Of a stretch of 35,953 bases of DNA, positions 24,792 to 34,165 are shown piece by piece (positions within the stretch are counted from its first letter, which is position 1; every line of letters begins with the position of its first letter). The notes beneath the pieces were generated by a model. The model did not search any database. It was not told where the DNA came from and was given only the letters and a program-made list of their open reading frames with translations. A program made the translations under genes and the position numbers. Origin of the DNA: Rhodospirillales bacterium (lineage in GTDB: Bacteria > Pseudomonadota > Alphaproteobacteria > Reyranellales > Reyranellaceae); the NCBI GenBank assembly GCA_947466085.1, contig CANIEC010000031.1, forward strand, positions 1 through 35,953. Reading direction: 5' to 3'.

Positions 24792-25779
24792 GGAAGACTT
24801 GTAGCATGGACCGGGCCGCCGCGGCGGGAGTGAGCCGCCCGGCCTCGACTTCGCGCTCCAGTCCGCCGACCAGCCGGCGCACGTCGGGGTGCGCCTTCAG
24901 TTGCGCCAGCAGGGTCTCTCCGACCTCGTTCCACATCCAGGCCCGAGCCTGCTCGGCACGGCGCTTCTGGATCCCCTTCTCGCCCACCGCCTGGTTGAAG
25001 CGCTCGACGACGTCCCAGATCTCGAGGACGCCGTCGCCCGTCTGGGCCGAGCTGGTGGTGACTTCGGGCGTCCAGCCGGGGGTCGGCGAGCGCAGCATGC
25101 GCAGCGCATGCTGGTAGTCGGCGGCCGAGCGCCGGGCGGTCGCCTTCAGGTCGCCGTCGGCCTTGTTGACCACGATCAGGTCGGCGAGCTCGATCACGCC
25201 GCGCTTGATGCCCTGGAGGTCGTCACCGCCGGCGGGCAGCAGCAGCACGATGAACATGTCGACCATGTCGGAGACCGCGGTCTCGGACTGGCCGACACCC
25301 ACCGTCTCGACGATCACGGTGTCGAACCCCGCGGCTTCCACCAGCAGCATCGTCTCCCGCGTGCGCCGGGCGACACCGCCCAGGGTGATTCCGGCCGGCG
25401 ACGGCCGGATGAAGGCCTCCCGGCGCCGCGAAAGCTCTTCCATGCGCGTCTTGTCACCCAGGATCGATCCGCCGCCGCGCTTGGACGAGGGATCGATCGC
25501 CAGCACGGCGAGCGTCCGGCCGCGGTCGAGCAGCGACAGGCCGAAGCGCTCGATCAGGGTGGACTTGCCGACGCCGGGCACGCCGGTGATGCCGAGCCGC
25601 ACCGACTTGCCGGTATGCGGCAGCACCTCGGCCAGCAGAGCATCCGCACGCACGCGATGGTCGCTGCGGGTCGATTCGATCAGGGTGATGGCCTGCGCCA
25701 GCGCCCGCCGGTCCCCCTTCAGCAGGGGTTCGAGAAGCGGATCGGCCGGCACACCGGAAATCGCTGCGGACGCACTCAT
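24781..25779 (-). CDS. meaB: Methylmalonyl-CoA mutase-associated GTPase MeaB
   Basis: 332 residues. A G3E-type P-loop GTPase: Walker A GVPGVGKS (66-73), switch regions [19 protein letters not shown] and ETVGVGQSE, the base-recognition NKAD, and a C-terminal dimerisation helix. MeaB loads adenosylcobalamin into, and protects, methylmalonyl-CoA mutase. The mutase gene is about 4 kb away on the same strand but in a separate operon. It starts 15 bases after the MFS gene and overlaps ycgN by 11 bases. The [11 protein letters not shown] switch III-like loop distinguishes it from the related arginine/ornithine transport ATPase ArgK naming. Confidence 0.95.
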   Translation of the reverse strand: MSASAAISGVPADPLLEPLLKGDRRALAQAITLIESTRSDHRVRADALLAEVLPHTGKSVRLGITGVPGVGKSTLIERFGLSLLDRGRTLAVLAIDPSSKRGGGSILGDKTRMEELSRRREAFIRPSPAGITLGGVARRTRETMLLVEAAGFDTVIVETVGVGQSETAVSDMVDMFIVLLLPAGGDDLQGIKRGVIELADLIVVNKADGDLKATARRSAADYQHALRMLRSPTPGWTPEVTTSSAQTGDGVLEIWDVVERFNQAVGEKGIQKRRAEQARAWMWNEVGETLLAQLKAHPDVRRLVGGLEREVEAGRLTPAAAARSMLQVFHGR

Positions 25780-25794
25780 CGGCGGCCAGACTTA

Positions 25795-26964
25795 TCAGCC
25801 GCGGCGGCGCATTGCCAGCAAGGCGCCGGCCGTCGCGATCGCGTAGAAAAAGCCCAGCGTCCAGCCGAGGCCGGGTTCGCCCACCGCATCCATGGCCGCC
25901 CCCGTGAGCGGCCGGCCGACCAGCCCGCCCACGACATAGATCAGGCTGAAGGCGGTATTGGCGCGGGCGATGTCGCCGCCATGGAATCGCTGGCCGAGCA
26001 GCGCCAGGCCCACCGGGTAGATCGCGAACGAGATGCCGCCCCACAGCATGATGACGCCCACGATGGAGAGCGACTGGGCCGGCACGAAGGTGAGGCCGAT
26101 CACCAGCGCGGCGCTGATCAGTGTGCAGCCCGCCAGCACGCCGCGCCGGTCGACATGGTCGGCCAGCCAGCCGATCGGCCATTGCAGGGCCACGTTGCCG
26201 ACCACGAAGGCCGAGAGCCACAGCGCGCCGGTCTCCGGCGCGACGCCGGCGCTGACCGCATAGACCGGCAGGAAACTGAAGGCGACCTGCTCGCCCAGGC
26301 CTCCCGCAAAGGCCGCGAGCATGGCGAGCGGCGCCGCCACGAAGATGGCGCCGTAGCCGCCTTCGGCGTGATGCCGGATCGCCGGCGCCCGGTACCTGTA
26401 GGGCAGCAGCGGAAGCGCGACCAGCAGGGCGAGCCCGGCGCAGGTCAGGAACGGCACCGGCCCGTAGACTCCGACGACCTGCAGCACGAGGGGGCCCAGC
26501 GCCATGCCGCCCGCGAACATCGCGGCATAGATCGCCATGACCCGGCCGCGGCGCTTCTCCTCGACGACGAGATTCATCCAGATCTCGCTCACCACCCACG
26601 GCACGCCGCCGACCGCGCCGTGCAGGAAGGTGAGCGCGAACCACGCGACCGGATCCGTGGCCAGCGTATAGCCGACCGTGCACAGGGAACCGGCCATGAC
26701 GGCGGCCAGGATGAGCGGCACGGCGCCGAAGCGGGCGGCCAGCCGGGGGATGTGGGGCCCGGTCGTGAGCATGCCGATCGCCCAGGCGGCGGCGACGATG
26801 CCGATGGTGAGCTTGTCCTCGCCCTGCCGCTCCAGCGCGAGGGGCACGAGCGGCATCGCGGCGCCCGACTGCAGACCGATTGCGGCACAGGCGATGAAGA
26901 CGGGGATAAGCGAACGCCAGGGGCCGGCCGCGCCGGCGCCGGGTTTCGTGTCAGTCGCCGACAC
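25795..26964 (-). CDS. MFS transporter, YcaD-like
   Basis: 389 residues with about twelve membrane helices. The loop RRGRVMAIYAAMFAGGMALGP after helix 5 and IPRLAARFGAVPLIL in the first half resemble the YcaD-type major facilitators; substrate unknown. The start is a GTG at 26964 with GAGGGG seven bases upstream; it overlaps the end of the Atm1-type gene by 14 bases (CGTGTCGGCGACTGA), so the two are translationally coupled. A longer frame upstream is only a shadow of the ABC transporter gene. Coupling with an Atm1-type exporter suggests a shared substrate or stress, but this is inference. Confidence 0.87.
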   Translation of the reverse strand: MSATDTKPGAGAAGPWRSLIPVFIACAAIGLQSGAAMPLVPLALERQGEDKLTIGIVAAAWAIGMLTTGPHIPRLAARFGAVPLILAAVMAGSLCTVGYTLATDPVAWFALTFLHGAVGGVPWVVSEIWMNLVVEEKRRGRVMAIYAAMFAGGMALGPLVLQVVGVYGPVPFLTCAGLALLVALPLLPYRYRAPAIRHHAEGGYGAIFVAAPLAMLAAFAGGLGEQVAFSFLPVYAVSAGVAPETGALWLSAFVVGNVALQWPIGWLADHVDRRGVLAGCTLISAALVIGLTFVPAQSLSIVGVIMLWGGISFAIYPVGLALLGQRFHGGDIARANTAFSLIYVVGGLVGRPLTGAAMDAVGEPGLGWTLGFFYAIATAGALLAMRRRG

Positions 26965-28819
26965 GCAGATGCCCCTCGGCGCGGAAGGAGGTGGGCTCCT
27001 CGATGCGCCGTTCGGCCGCGGCGGCGGCCTCCTGCTGGCGACGCCACATGTCGGCGTACAGGCCGTCGCGGGCCAGCAGTTCGCCATGGCGGCCGCGCTC
27101 GGCCACGCGGCCGCGGTCGAGCACGATGATCTCGTCGGCGTTGATGATGGTCGACAGGCGATGGGCGATGATCACCGTGGTGCGGCCACGGCTGACCTCT
27201 TCCAGGGAGCGCTGGATTTCCTGCTCGGTGCGGGTATCGAGCGCGCTGGTCGCCTCGTCGAACAACAGGATGCGCGGATTCTTGAGGATGGTCCGCGCGA
27301 TCGCCACGCGCTGCTTCTCGCCGCCCGAGAGCTTCAACCCGCGCTCGCCCACCGCGGCCTGGTAGCCCTGCGGCAGGGCCACGATGAAATCGTGGATGCG
27401 GGCCAGACGCGCGGCCTCCTCGACCTCCTCGCGGCTGGCGCCGGGGCGACCGTAGGCGATGTTGTAGTAGATCGTGTCGTTGAACAGCACGGTGTCCTGG
27501 GGCACGACCCCGATCGCGGCGCGCAGGCTCGCCTGCTGGACGTCGCGGATGTCCTGCCCGTCGATGCGCACATGGCCCGACGAGACATCATAGAAGCGGA
27601 ACAGGATGCGCGAGATGGTCGACTTGCCGGCGCCGCTCGAGCCGACGATGGCCACCGTGTGGCCGGGCGCCACGCGGAAGCTGACATCGTGCAGGATCGG
27701 CCGCGACGGCTCGTAGCAGAAGTCGACATGATCGAACACGATCTCGGCGCCGGTGACGGCGAGCGGCGGCGCGCCCGGTCTGTCGGCGATCTCCGCCGGC
27801 ACGCCCAGCAGCCCGAACATCTTCTCCATGTTGACCAGCGCGTTGCGGATCTCGCGATAGGCGAAGCCCAGCATGTTGAGCGGCATGTAGAGCTGGATCA
27901 GGAAGGCGTTGACCGCGACGAAGTCGCCGATCGTCATCGTGCCGGCGACCACGCCCTGGCCCGCCATCACCATCACCGCCACGAGGCCGACCGCGATGAT
28001 GGTGCCCTGCCCGATGTTGAGCAGCGAGAGCGTGCGGCTGGAGCGGATCGCGGCATTCTCGTAGCGCCGGCGGCCGACATCGTAGCGCCGTGCCTCGTGC
28101 GGCTCGTTGCCGAAATACTTCACGGTCTCGAAGTTCAGCAGGCTGTCGATCGCCTTGGCATTCGCCTCGGTGTCGGCCTCGTTCATCGAGCGCACGAACT
28201 TGATGCGCCATTCCGAGAAGACGATCGAGAAGACGATGTAGACGCCGACCACGACCAGCGTCACGACGGAGAAGCGCCAGTCGTAGAGACTCCACAGGAT
28301 GCCGCCGACCAGGATGATCTCGAACAGCGTCGGCAGGATGTTGAAGGTCGTGAAGCGGATCAGGAAGTCCATGCCCTGCGTGCCGCGCTCGATGACGCGA
28401 CTGATCCCGCCGGTCTGCCGCTCGAGATGGAATCGCAGAGACAGTGCATGGAGATGCCCGAACACTTCGAGCGCCAGATTGCGGATCGCCCGCTGGGCCA
28501 CCGGGGCGAAAATGGCGTCGCGAATTTCGCCGAAGGCCTGAGCCAGCACGCGGGCGGCCCCGTAGGCGACGATCAGGGCGATCGGCACCGCGACCGCCTG
28601 CGCCGCGGGCGTTCCCAGCGCATCGACCGCGTCCTTGTAGAGAAGCGGGACGTAGACGTTCGTGACCTTGGCCACCACCAGCAGCACCAGGGCGATCATG
28701 ACCCGCACGCGCAGCGCCAGTTCATTCTCCGGCCACAAATGGCGGCTGAGAATCTTGATCACCCCCCAGGCGCGGGGTCCGTCCACCTTGGGGATGCCGT
28801 CAGGGCCGGGGTGCGACAT
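26951..28819 (-). CDS. Atm1-type ABC exporter (permease and ATPase)
   Basis: 622 residues, half-transporter, inner membrane. A six-helix permease domain (about 35-340) is followed by an ATPase domain: Walker A GSSGAGKST (393-401), signature LSGGE (497-501), Walker B ILLFDEATSALD (517-528), and the H-loop IIAHRLSTI. The stretches RVIERGTQGMDFLIRF, LLNFETVKYFGNEPHEARRYD and NMLGFAYREIRNALVNMEKMF are hallmarks of the Atm1/HMT1 group, which export glutathione-linked metals or sulfur species and support iron-sulfur and heavy-metal homeostasis. First gene of the operon that continues to MFS, meaB and ycgN; divergent from a DUF3108 gene with a 106-base gap. Confidence 0.93.
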   Translation of the reverse strand: MSHPGPDGIPKVDGPRAWGVIKILSRHLWPENELALRVRVMIALVLLVVAKVTNVYVPLLYKDAVDALGTPAAQAVAVPIALIVAYGAARVLAQAFGEIRDAIFAPVAQRAIRNLALEVFGHLHALSLRFHLERQTGGISRVIERGTQGMDFLIRFTTFNILPTLFEIILVGGILWSLYDWRFSVVTLVVVGVYIVFSIVFSEWRIKFVRSMNEADTEANAKAIDSLLNFETVKYFGNEPHEARRYDVGRRRYENAAIRSSRTLSLLNIGQGTIIAVGLVAVMVMAGQGVVAGTMTIGDFVAVNAFLIQLYMPLNMLGFAYREIRNALVNMEKMFGLLGVPAEIADRPGAPPLAVTGAEIVFDHVDFCYEPSRPILHDVSFRVAPGHTVAIVGSSGAGKSTISRILFRFYDVSSGHVRIDGQDIRDVQQASLRAAIGVVPQDTVLFNDTIYYNIAYGRPGASREEVEEAARLARIHDFIVALPQGYQAAVGERGLKLSGGEKQRVAIARTILKNPRILLFDEATSALDTRTEQEIQRSLEEVSRGRTTVIIAHRLSTIINADEIIVLDRGRVAERGRHGELLARDGLYADMWRRQQEAAAAAERRIEEPTSFRAEGHLRVGD

Positions 28820-28925
28820 GAACGAAAAATGCCTTATTGGGCCACCATGTTGGATGGCGAAGGGAGCCGCGGCCTTCTATCCTGCCGAGCGAGCCGACGT
28901 AAGCCCTTCATGGAAAGGGAGTCTC

Positions 28926-29750
28926 ATGAGATTTCGTAGGGCCCTGGCAGCGATTGTCCTGAGCACGGCCGTACCGGGAGTGGCGGCGGCCCAGTCTGGC
29001 GCGCGGCAGGTCGACATCGCCTACGAGATCACCTTCGCCGGCCTGTCGGGCTTCCGCATCGACCTCACGGCGAAGTTCAACGGCTCCAACTATGACATCG
29101 AAAGCCGGACCTTCAAGGAAGGCATCCTGCGCGCGGTCACCATGCATTATGACGGCCGCAATCGCGCCTGGGGCGGTTTCTCTCCCGAGGGCGCCCGTCC
29201 GGCCGCCGGTTCGCTCTCCATCGTCGTCGGCGACAAGCCGCGCACCTGGGTCGCGCAGTATGCCGGCGGCACGGTTCAGGAGACCCACACCCCCGACTAC
29301 AAGCCGTCGCCGCAGAACACCATTTCCGAGGAGCAGCGGCGCGGTTCGCTCGACCCGCTCTCGGCGGGGCTCAGCGTCGGCATGGCCGGCGACGCGGCCT
29401 GCGACCGCACGGTGCAGACCAACGACGGCAAGCGCCGCATCGACGTGATCATCAAGAAGGTCGGCACCGAGTCGGCCGCCAAGTCGGGCATCCCCGGCGC
29501 ACAGGGCGACGTCCTGGTCTGCGAGATCTTCACCCGGCGCGTGGCCGGTGAGTTCGAGAGCGCACCGAAGGAGGCCGAGACCGAGCGCGAGCGCCCGATG
29601 CGCATCTGGCTGGCCCATCTGGACCAGACCCAGATGCGCTATCCCGCCAAGCTCGAGGCCCAGACCGGCTTCGGCACGATCCGCGGCCGCATCCTCTCCT
29701 TCCGCGAACGCCCGATGACCCCGGACGAAAGCCAGGCGATGCGGAAGTAG
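28926..29750 (+). CDS. DUF3108 periplasmic protein
   Basis: 274 residues. A signal peptide (MRFRRALAAIVLSTAVPG, cleavage after AAAQ) is followed by a beta-rich domain with VDIAYEITFAGLSGFRIDL, SNYDIESRTFKEGIL, DPLSAGLSVG and a final YPAKLEAQTGFGTIRGRI, the pattern of DUF3108. Periplasmic, function unknown. AAGGGAG five bases before the ATG at 28926 sets the start; further upstream in-frame sequence overlaps the divergent Atm1-type gene. A palindromic repeat follows the stop. The two Cys (AACDR, VLVCEIF) could form a disulfide. Confidence 0.87.
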   Translation: MRFRRALAAIVLSTAVPGVAAAQSGARQVDIAYEITFAGLSGFRIDLTAKFNGSNYDIESRTFKEGILRAVTMHYDGRNRAWGGFSPEGARPAAGSLSIVVGDKPRTWVAQYAGGTVQETHTPDYKPSPQNTISEEQRRGSLDPLSAGLSVGMAGDAACDRTVQTNDGKRRIDVIIKKVGTESAAKSGIPGAQGDVLVCEIFTRRVAGEFESAPKEAETERERPMRIWLAHLDQTQMRYPAKLEAQTGFGTIRGRILSFRERPMTPDESQAMRK

Positions 29751-29761
29751 CCCACATGTTC

Positions 29762-29852
29762 CTCTACCCCGCTAGGGGGAGAGGCTAGGTAAGGGGGTTA
29801 CAGGAGGTGCGTCGCCCCCTCACCCAACCTCTCCCCCTAGCGGTGGAGAGGA
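29762..29852. repeat. Palindromic repeat, CCGCTAGGGGGAGAGG type
   Basis: The left arm (29762-29798) CTCTACCCCGCTAGGGGGAG... and the right arm (29815-29852) are inverted copies with few mismatches, around a 16-base loop. The sequence differs from the other families in the window but the position is the same: between convergent genes (DUF3108 and mcm). Confidence 0.8.
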
Positions 29853-29868
29853 GTCTGAAAGGGAAGAC

Positions 29869-32025
29869 TCACGCCGCGCGCTTTTCCTCGCGCTGGCGCA
29901 GGATGGACAGGATTTCCGCGGCGGCGGCCGGGATGTTGGTGCCGGGCCCGTAGATCGCCGCGACCCCCGCCTTCTTCAGGAAATCGTAGTCCTGGGCGGG
30001 AATGACGCCGCCGACCACGACCATGATCTCCGACGCGTTCTGCTTGGCCAGCTCCTCGATGAGCTGCGGCACCAGCGTCTTGTGGCCGGCGGCCTGGCTC
30101 GAGATGCCGATCACGTGCACGTCGTTCTCGATGGCGGCGCGCGCGGCTTCCTCAGGCGTCTGGAACAGCGGGCCGACATCGACGTCGAAGCCCAGGTCGG
30201 CGAAGGCCGTGGCGATCACCTTGGCGCCGCGATCGTGACCGTCCTGGCCCATCTTCACGACCATGAGACGCGGCCGGCGGCCCTCCTCCTCGGCGAAGGC
30301 GGCGATGTCGGTGCGGATGCGGTCGAGGCCGGCATCGCCCTCCCACTCGCCGGCATAGACGCCGGAGATCGAGCGGATGGTCGCCTGGTAGCGGCCGTAG
30401 ACGCCTTCCAGCGCCGACGAGATCTCGCCCACCGTGGCGCGGGCGCGCGTCGCCTCGATCGACAGGCCCAGGAGATTGCCGGTACCGGTGCGCGCGGCCT
30501 CGCCCAGCGCCTTCAGCGCCGCGACGCACTTGGCCTCGTCGCGGGTCGTACGGATGGTGTGCAGGCGCTTCAGCTGGGCCTCGCGCACGACGTCGTTGTC
30601 GATGTCGAGGATGTCGATCGCCGACTCTTCCTTGAGCTGGAACTTGTTCACGCCGACCACGATCTCCTCGCCGCGGTCGATGCGGGCCTGGCGCCGCGCC
30701 GAGGCTTCCTCGATGCGCAGCTTGGGCATGCCGGCCTCGACCGCCTTGGTCATGCCGCCCAGCGCCTCGACCTCCTCGATCAGCTTGCGCGCCTCGGCGA
30801 CCAGGCTCGCGGTCAGCGATTCGACGTAGTAGCTGCCGGCCAGCGGATCGACGACCTTGGTGACGCCGGTCTCGTGCTGGAGGATCAGCTGGGTGTTGCG
30901 CGCGATGCGGGCCGAGGTCGGCGTCGGCAGCGCGATCGCCTCGTCGAACGAGTTGGTGTGCAGCGACTGGGTGCCGCCCAGCACCGCCGCCATCGCCTCG
31001 TAGGCGGTGCGGATCACGTTGTTGTACGGGTCCTTCTCGGTGAGCGACACGCCCGAGGTCTGGCAGTGGGTGCGCAGCGACAGCGAATCGACCTTCTTGG
31101 GCTCGAACGGCTTGATCAGCTCGGCCCACAGGAAGCGCGCGGCGCGCAGCTTGGCGGCTTCCATGAAGAAGTTCATGCCGATGCAGAAGAAGAACGAGAG
31201 GCGCGGCGCGAAGGCATCGATGTCGAGGCCCTTGGCCTTGGCGGCGCGCACGTACTCGAGACCGTCCGCGAGCGTAAACGCGAGCTCCTGGACCAGCGTC
31301 GAGCCCGCCTCCTGCATGTGATAGCCGGAGATCGAGATCGAGTTGAACTTGGGCATGTAGAGCGCGGTGTGCTCGATGATGTCGGCCACGATGCGCATCG
31401 AGGGTCCGGGCGGATAGATATAGGTGTTCCGGACCATGAACTCCTTGAGGATGTCGTTCTGGATCGTGCCCGCCAGCTTGTCCTGCGGCACGCCCTGCTC
31501 CTCGGCGGCGACGATGTAGCCGGCCAGCACCGGCAGCACGGCACCGTTCATCGTCATCGACACGCTCATCTTGTCGAGCGGAATGCCGTCGAACAGGATC
31601 TTCATGTCCTCGACCGAATCGATCGCCACGCCGGCCTTGCCGACGTCGCCGACCACGCGCGGGTGATCGGAATCGTAGCCGCGATGGGTGGCGAGATCGA
31701 ACGCCACCGACAGGCCCATCTGGCCGGCCGCGAGATTGGCGCGATAGAACTTGTTGCTCTCTTCCGCGGTCGAGAAGCCGGCATACTGGCGGACCGTCCA
31801 GGGACGCCCCGTGTACATCGTGGCCTTCGGCCCGCGCGTGAAGGGCGGGAACCCGGGCAGCGAGCCCACCGTCTCGATCTGCTCGAGGTCGGCCGCCGTG
31901 TAGAGCGGCTTCACCGGGATGCCCTCGGGGGTCATCCAGGTCAGGTCATCGAGCGGGCGGTCGCGCAGCTCCTTCGCTGCGAGTTTTTCCCAGTCGGCGA
32001 GGGTCTTCTTCGGAAAATCGGCCAT
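29869..32025 (-). CDS. scpA: Methylmalonyl-CoA mutase (single-chain large subunit)
   Basis: 718 residues. Interconverts (R)-methylmalonyl-CoA and succinyl-CoA by a radical mechanism with adenosylcobalamin. The TIM-barrel domain (about 1-540) has [52 protein letters not shown] and the [12 protein letters not shown] segment; the C-terminal B12-binding domain has DGHDRG with the lower-ligand His about 597, then [11 protein letters not shown] and GPGTNIP. One chain carries both domains, as in homodimeric alphaproteobacterial enzymes. The ATG at 32025 ([16 protein letters not shown]) is chosen over an in-frame start 33 bases upstream. It lies 42 bases after phaZ, same strand. Elsewhere named mcmA or bhbA. 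Confidence 0.96.
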   Translation of the reverse strand: MADFPKKTLADWEKLAAKELRDRPLDDLTWMTPEGIPVKPLYTAADLEQIETVGSLPGFPPFTRGPKATMYTGRPWTVRQYAGFSTAEESNKFYRANLAAGQMGLSVAFDLATHRGYDSDHPRVVGDVGKAGVAIDSVEDMKILFDGIPLDKMSVSMTMNGAVLPVLAGYIVAAEEQGVPQDKLAGTIQNDILKEFMVRNTYIYPPGPSMRIVADIIEHTALYMPKFNSISISGYHMQEAGSTLVQELAFTLADGLEYVRAAKAKGLDIDAFAPRLSFFFCIGMNFFMEAAKLRAARFLWAELIKPFEPKKVDSLSLRTHCQTSGVSLTEKDPYNNVIRTAYEAMAAVLGGTQSLHTNSFDEAIALPTPTSARIARNTQLILQHETGVTKVVDPLAGSYYVESLTASLVAEARKLIEEVEALGGMTKAVEAGMPKLRIEEASARRQARIDRGEEIVVGVNKFQLKEESAIDILDIDNDVVREAQLKRLHTIRTTRDEAKCVAALKALGEAARTGTGNLLGLSIEATRARATVGEISSALEGVYGRYQATIRSISGVYAGEWEGDAGLDRIRTDIAAFAEEEGRRPRLMVVKMGQDGHDRGAKVIATAFADLGFDVDVGPLFQTPEEAARAAIENDVHVIGISSQAAGHKTLVPQLIEELAKQNASEIMVVVGGVIPAQDYDFLKKAGVAAIYGPGTNIPAAAAEILSILRQREEKRAA

Positions 32026-32067
32026 GCCCGCAATGTACTGCGGATTTCCGGCCCCCAAAAGACCCGC

Positions 32068-33276
32068 TTATTCGTTGGCCAAAATCGTGTTTCGCACCAG
32101 GGGGTAGATCTGGTTCGCCCAGCGGCGGCCGCTGAACACGCCATAATGGCCGACGCCGGCCTGCATGTAGTGCTTCTTGCGATAGGGCCGCAGGCTGGAA
32201 CAGAGATCGTGGGCGGCCACCGTCTGGCCCAGCGCGCAGATATCGTCGCGCTCGCCCTCGATGGTGAACAAAGCGGTGCGGCGGATTGCCTTGGGATTGA
32301 CCCGCCTTCCCTTCCACTCGAGCTCGCCCTTGGGCAAGCGGTGCTCCTGGAACACCCACTGGACGGTTTCCAGGTAGAACTCCGCCGTCAGGTCGAGCAC
32401 CGCGAAATACTCGTCGTAGAAGTCCTTGATGGTCTTGGCCTGCTCGGTCTCACCCTTGGCCAGGTGCTTGTAGAGATCGGTCTGCGCCTTGATGTGGCGC
32501 TCGGCATTCATGCTCATGAAGGCGGTGAGCTGGATGAAGCCGGGATAGACCCGCCGCGTCGCGCCGGCATAGCGCATCGGCACGCGGTGGATCAGGTTCT
32601 GCTCGAACCAGCTCATCGGCTTGCCCATCGCCAGCTCGTTGACCTTGGTCGGGCTGACGCGGGTGTCGATCGGGCCGGCCATCAGGGTCATGCTGGCCGG
32701 CTGCGCCGGATTGTCGTCCTCGGCCATGATCGCCACCGCCGCCAGCGTCTGGACGCAGGGCTGGCAGACCGCGATCACATGGGCGCCGGGGCCCATCACC
32801 TCGAGGAACTTGATCAGGTGCTCGACATATTCGTCGAAGCCGAAGCGGCCGTTCCAGATGCCGACGTCGCGGGCATTGGCCCAGTCGGTGATGTGGACGT
32901 CGTGGTCGGGCAGCAGAACCCGCACGGTATCGCGCAGAAGCGTCGCGAAATGCCCTGAAAGAGGCGCGACCAGCAGCACCTTTGGCTGCGGCGCCACGCC
33001 CACCTTGGCGAAACGCAGCAGGGTGCCGAACGGCGTGGCGAAGACCTCTTCCTCGCGCACCGCCACCGTCTGGTTGCCGTAGGGCACCTCGGTGATGCCG
33101 AAGGGCGGCCGGCGATGGGTCAGGGTGGCCCGCGTCGTCATCTCGCACAGCGCGCTGGCCGCCCGCCAGCTGTCGGGCGACGTTCCCCCGCTGGAAAGCG
33201 TGTGCCCTGCCGCCGTCGCCCAGAGGCGGACCGGGAGCATCATGTCGGCGGCGGTCTGATACATCGCATAAAGCAT
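32068..33276 (-). CDS. phaZ: Intracellular polyhydroxyalkanoate depolymerase
   Basis: 402 residues, no signal peptide, so intracellular. The start MLYAMYQTAADMMLP, the strand LLVAPLSGHFATLLRDTVRVLLPDHDVHITDWANARDV and the nucleophile box AVCQPCVQT (Cys171, as in the Cys-type PhaZ of Cupriavidus) are diagnostic. The acid lies in the EGERDDI region and the catalytic His in AGVGHYGVFSG. It depolymerises stored PHA granules to hydroxyacyl units. An alternative start at 33303 would add nine residues; the conserved family start favours 33276, though no ribosome binding site is clear. First gene of a phaZ-mcm pair; divergent from the GST gene by 79 bases. Confidence 0.93.
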   Translation of the reverse strand: MLYAMYQTAADMMLPVRLWATAAGHTLSSGGTSPDSWRAASALCEMTTRATLTHRRPPFGITEVPYGNQTVAVREEEVFATPFGTLLRFAKVGVAPQPKVLLVAPLSGHFATLLRDTVRVLLPDHDVHITDWANARDVGIWNGRFGFDEYVEHLIKFLEVMGPGAHVIAVCQPCVQTLAAVAIMAEDDNPAQPASMTLMAGPIDTRVSPTKVNELAMGKPMSWFEQNLIHRVPMRYAGATRRVYPGFIQLTAFMSMNAERHIKAQTDLYKHLAKGETEQAKTIKDFYDEYFAVLDLTAEFYLETVQWVFQEHRLPKGELEWKGRRVNPKAIRRTALFTIEGERDDICALGQTVAAHDLCSSLRPYRKKHYMQAGVGHYGVFSGRRWANQIYPLVRNTILANE

Positions 33277-33355
33277 GGGGGGCGACCGGCTCGGTATTTG
33301 CATCTACGAGGGCACCTAAGATACAGACAACCACCAACCGGGAGGGGTGGAGTCC

Positions 33356-34012
33356 ATGGCCGAGGCCTCGCTCACCATCAGTAGCAAGAACTATTCCTCT
33401 TGGTCACTGAGAGGTTTTCTCCTGTGCCGGATGGCCGGGCTGGATTTCGACGAGAAGGTCGCGCCGTGGGACGACCCGTCGACCCGCGCCGAGCTGCTGC
33501 TGCTCTCGCCTTCCTTCCTGGTGCCCTCGCTGGAGCACGGGCCGGTCAAGGTCTGGGACACGCTGGCCATCGCCGAATATCTCAATGAGATCAAGCCGGG
33601 TGCCGGCCTGCTGCCCGGGGACCCGGCGGCGCGCGCCCATTGCCGGGCGGTCTGCGGCGAGATGCATTCGGGCTTCGCCAACCTGCGCTCGGCCCTGCCG
33701 ATGAACCTCAAGGTCCGTCACGAGACCTTCAAGGTGTGGGGCGGCGCCCAGGCCGACATCGAGCGGGTCACCGCGATCTGGCGCGACTGCCTGCAGAAAT
33801 ACGGCGGGCCCTACCTGTTCGGGAAGACCCCGACCATGGCCGACGCCATGTACGCCCCGGTCTGCACCCGGTTCCAGACTTACAATGTGAAGCTCGACCC
33901 GGCCTCGGCCGGCTATCGCGACCTGATGCTGCGTTTCCCCGCGATGATGGAATGGACCGCGGCCGCCAAGGCCGAACACGAGGATGTCGAGGAGCTTGAC
34001 GTCGAGTTTTAG
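33356..34012 (+). CDS. Glutathione S-transferase family protein
   Basis: 218 residues, cytosolic. The N-terminal thioredoxin-like domain opens with TISSKNYSSWSLRGFLLCRMAG, carrying the SSWS type active-site region, followed by the glutathione-binding LVPSLEHGPVKVWDTLAIAEYLNE (about 58-81). The C-terminal helical domain includes PTMADAMYAPVCTRF. Serine-type GST with unknown substrate. ATG at 33356 has GGAG four to five bases upstream and GGGAGGGG a little further; a GTG at 33347 is the alternative. A long palindromic repeat follows. Divergent from phaZ with a 79-base gap. Confidence 0.92.
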   Translation: MAEASLTISSKNYSSWSLRGFLLCRMAGLDFDEKVAPWDDPSTRAELLLLSPSFLVPSLEHGPVKVWDTLAIAEYLNEIKPGAGLLPGDPAARAHCRAVCGEMHSGFANLRSALPMNLKVRHETFKVWGGAQADIERVTAIWRDCLQKYGGPYLFGKTPTMADAMYAPVCTRFQTYNVKLDPASAGYRDLMLRFPAMMEWTAAAKAEHEDVEELDVEF

Positions 34013-34027
34013 CTCTTCGCAATTGAC

Positions 34028-34156
34028 CCGTCGTCTCGACCGGAGCCTCGCGCAGCGAGGCGGAGTGGAGAGACCTTCTCTCTACGATTTGTCGGCTTTT
34101 GGTGGAGAGAAGGTCTCTCCACTCCGCGCCTTCGGCGCTCCGGTCGAGACGACGGG
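34028..34156. repeat. Long palindrome with two inner hairpins
   Basis: Left arm 34028-34083 (CCGTCGTCTCGACCGGAGC, inner hairpin CCTCGCGCAGCGAGG, then GGAGTGGAGAGACCTTCTCTC) and right arm 34103-34156 are inverted copies, the right with its own inner hairpin GCGCCTTCGGCGC. The loop is about 20 bases. The two inner hairpins are at mirror positions and differ in sequence. Lies between the convergent GST and DUF3833 genes. Confidence 0.85.
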
Positions 34157-34165
34157 GGTTTTAGG

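Noticed and set aside
24889..28939. Overlapping long plus-strand frames (746 and 753 codons) opposite meaB, the MFS and the Atm1-type gene
   Set aside because: Composition typical of antisense shadows; real motifs are all on the minus strand.
30082..32958. A 958-codon plus-strand open frame opposite mcm and phaZ
   Set aside because: Low-complexity Arg/His/Leu/Asp-rich shadow of two well-supported minus-strand enzymes.
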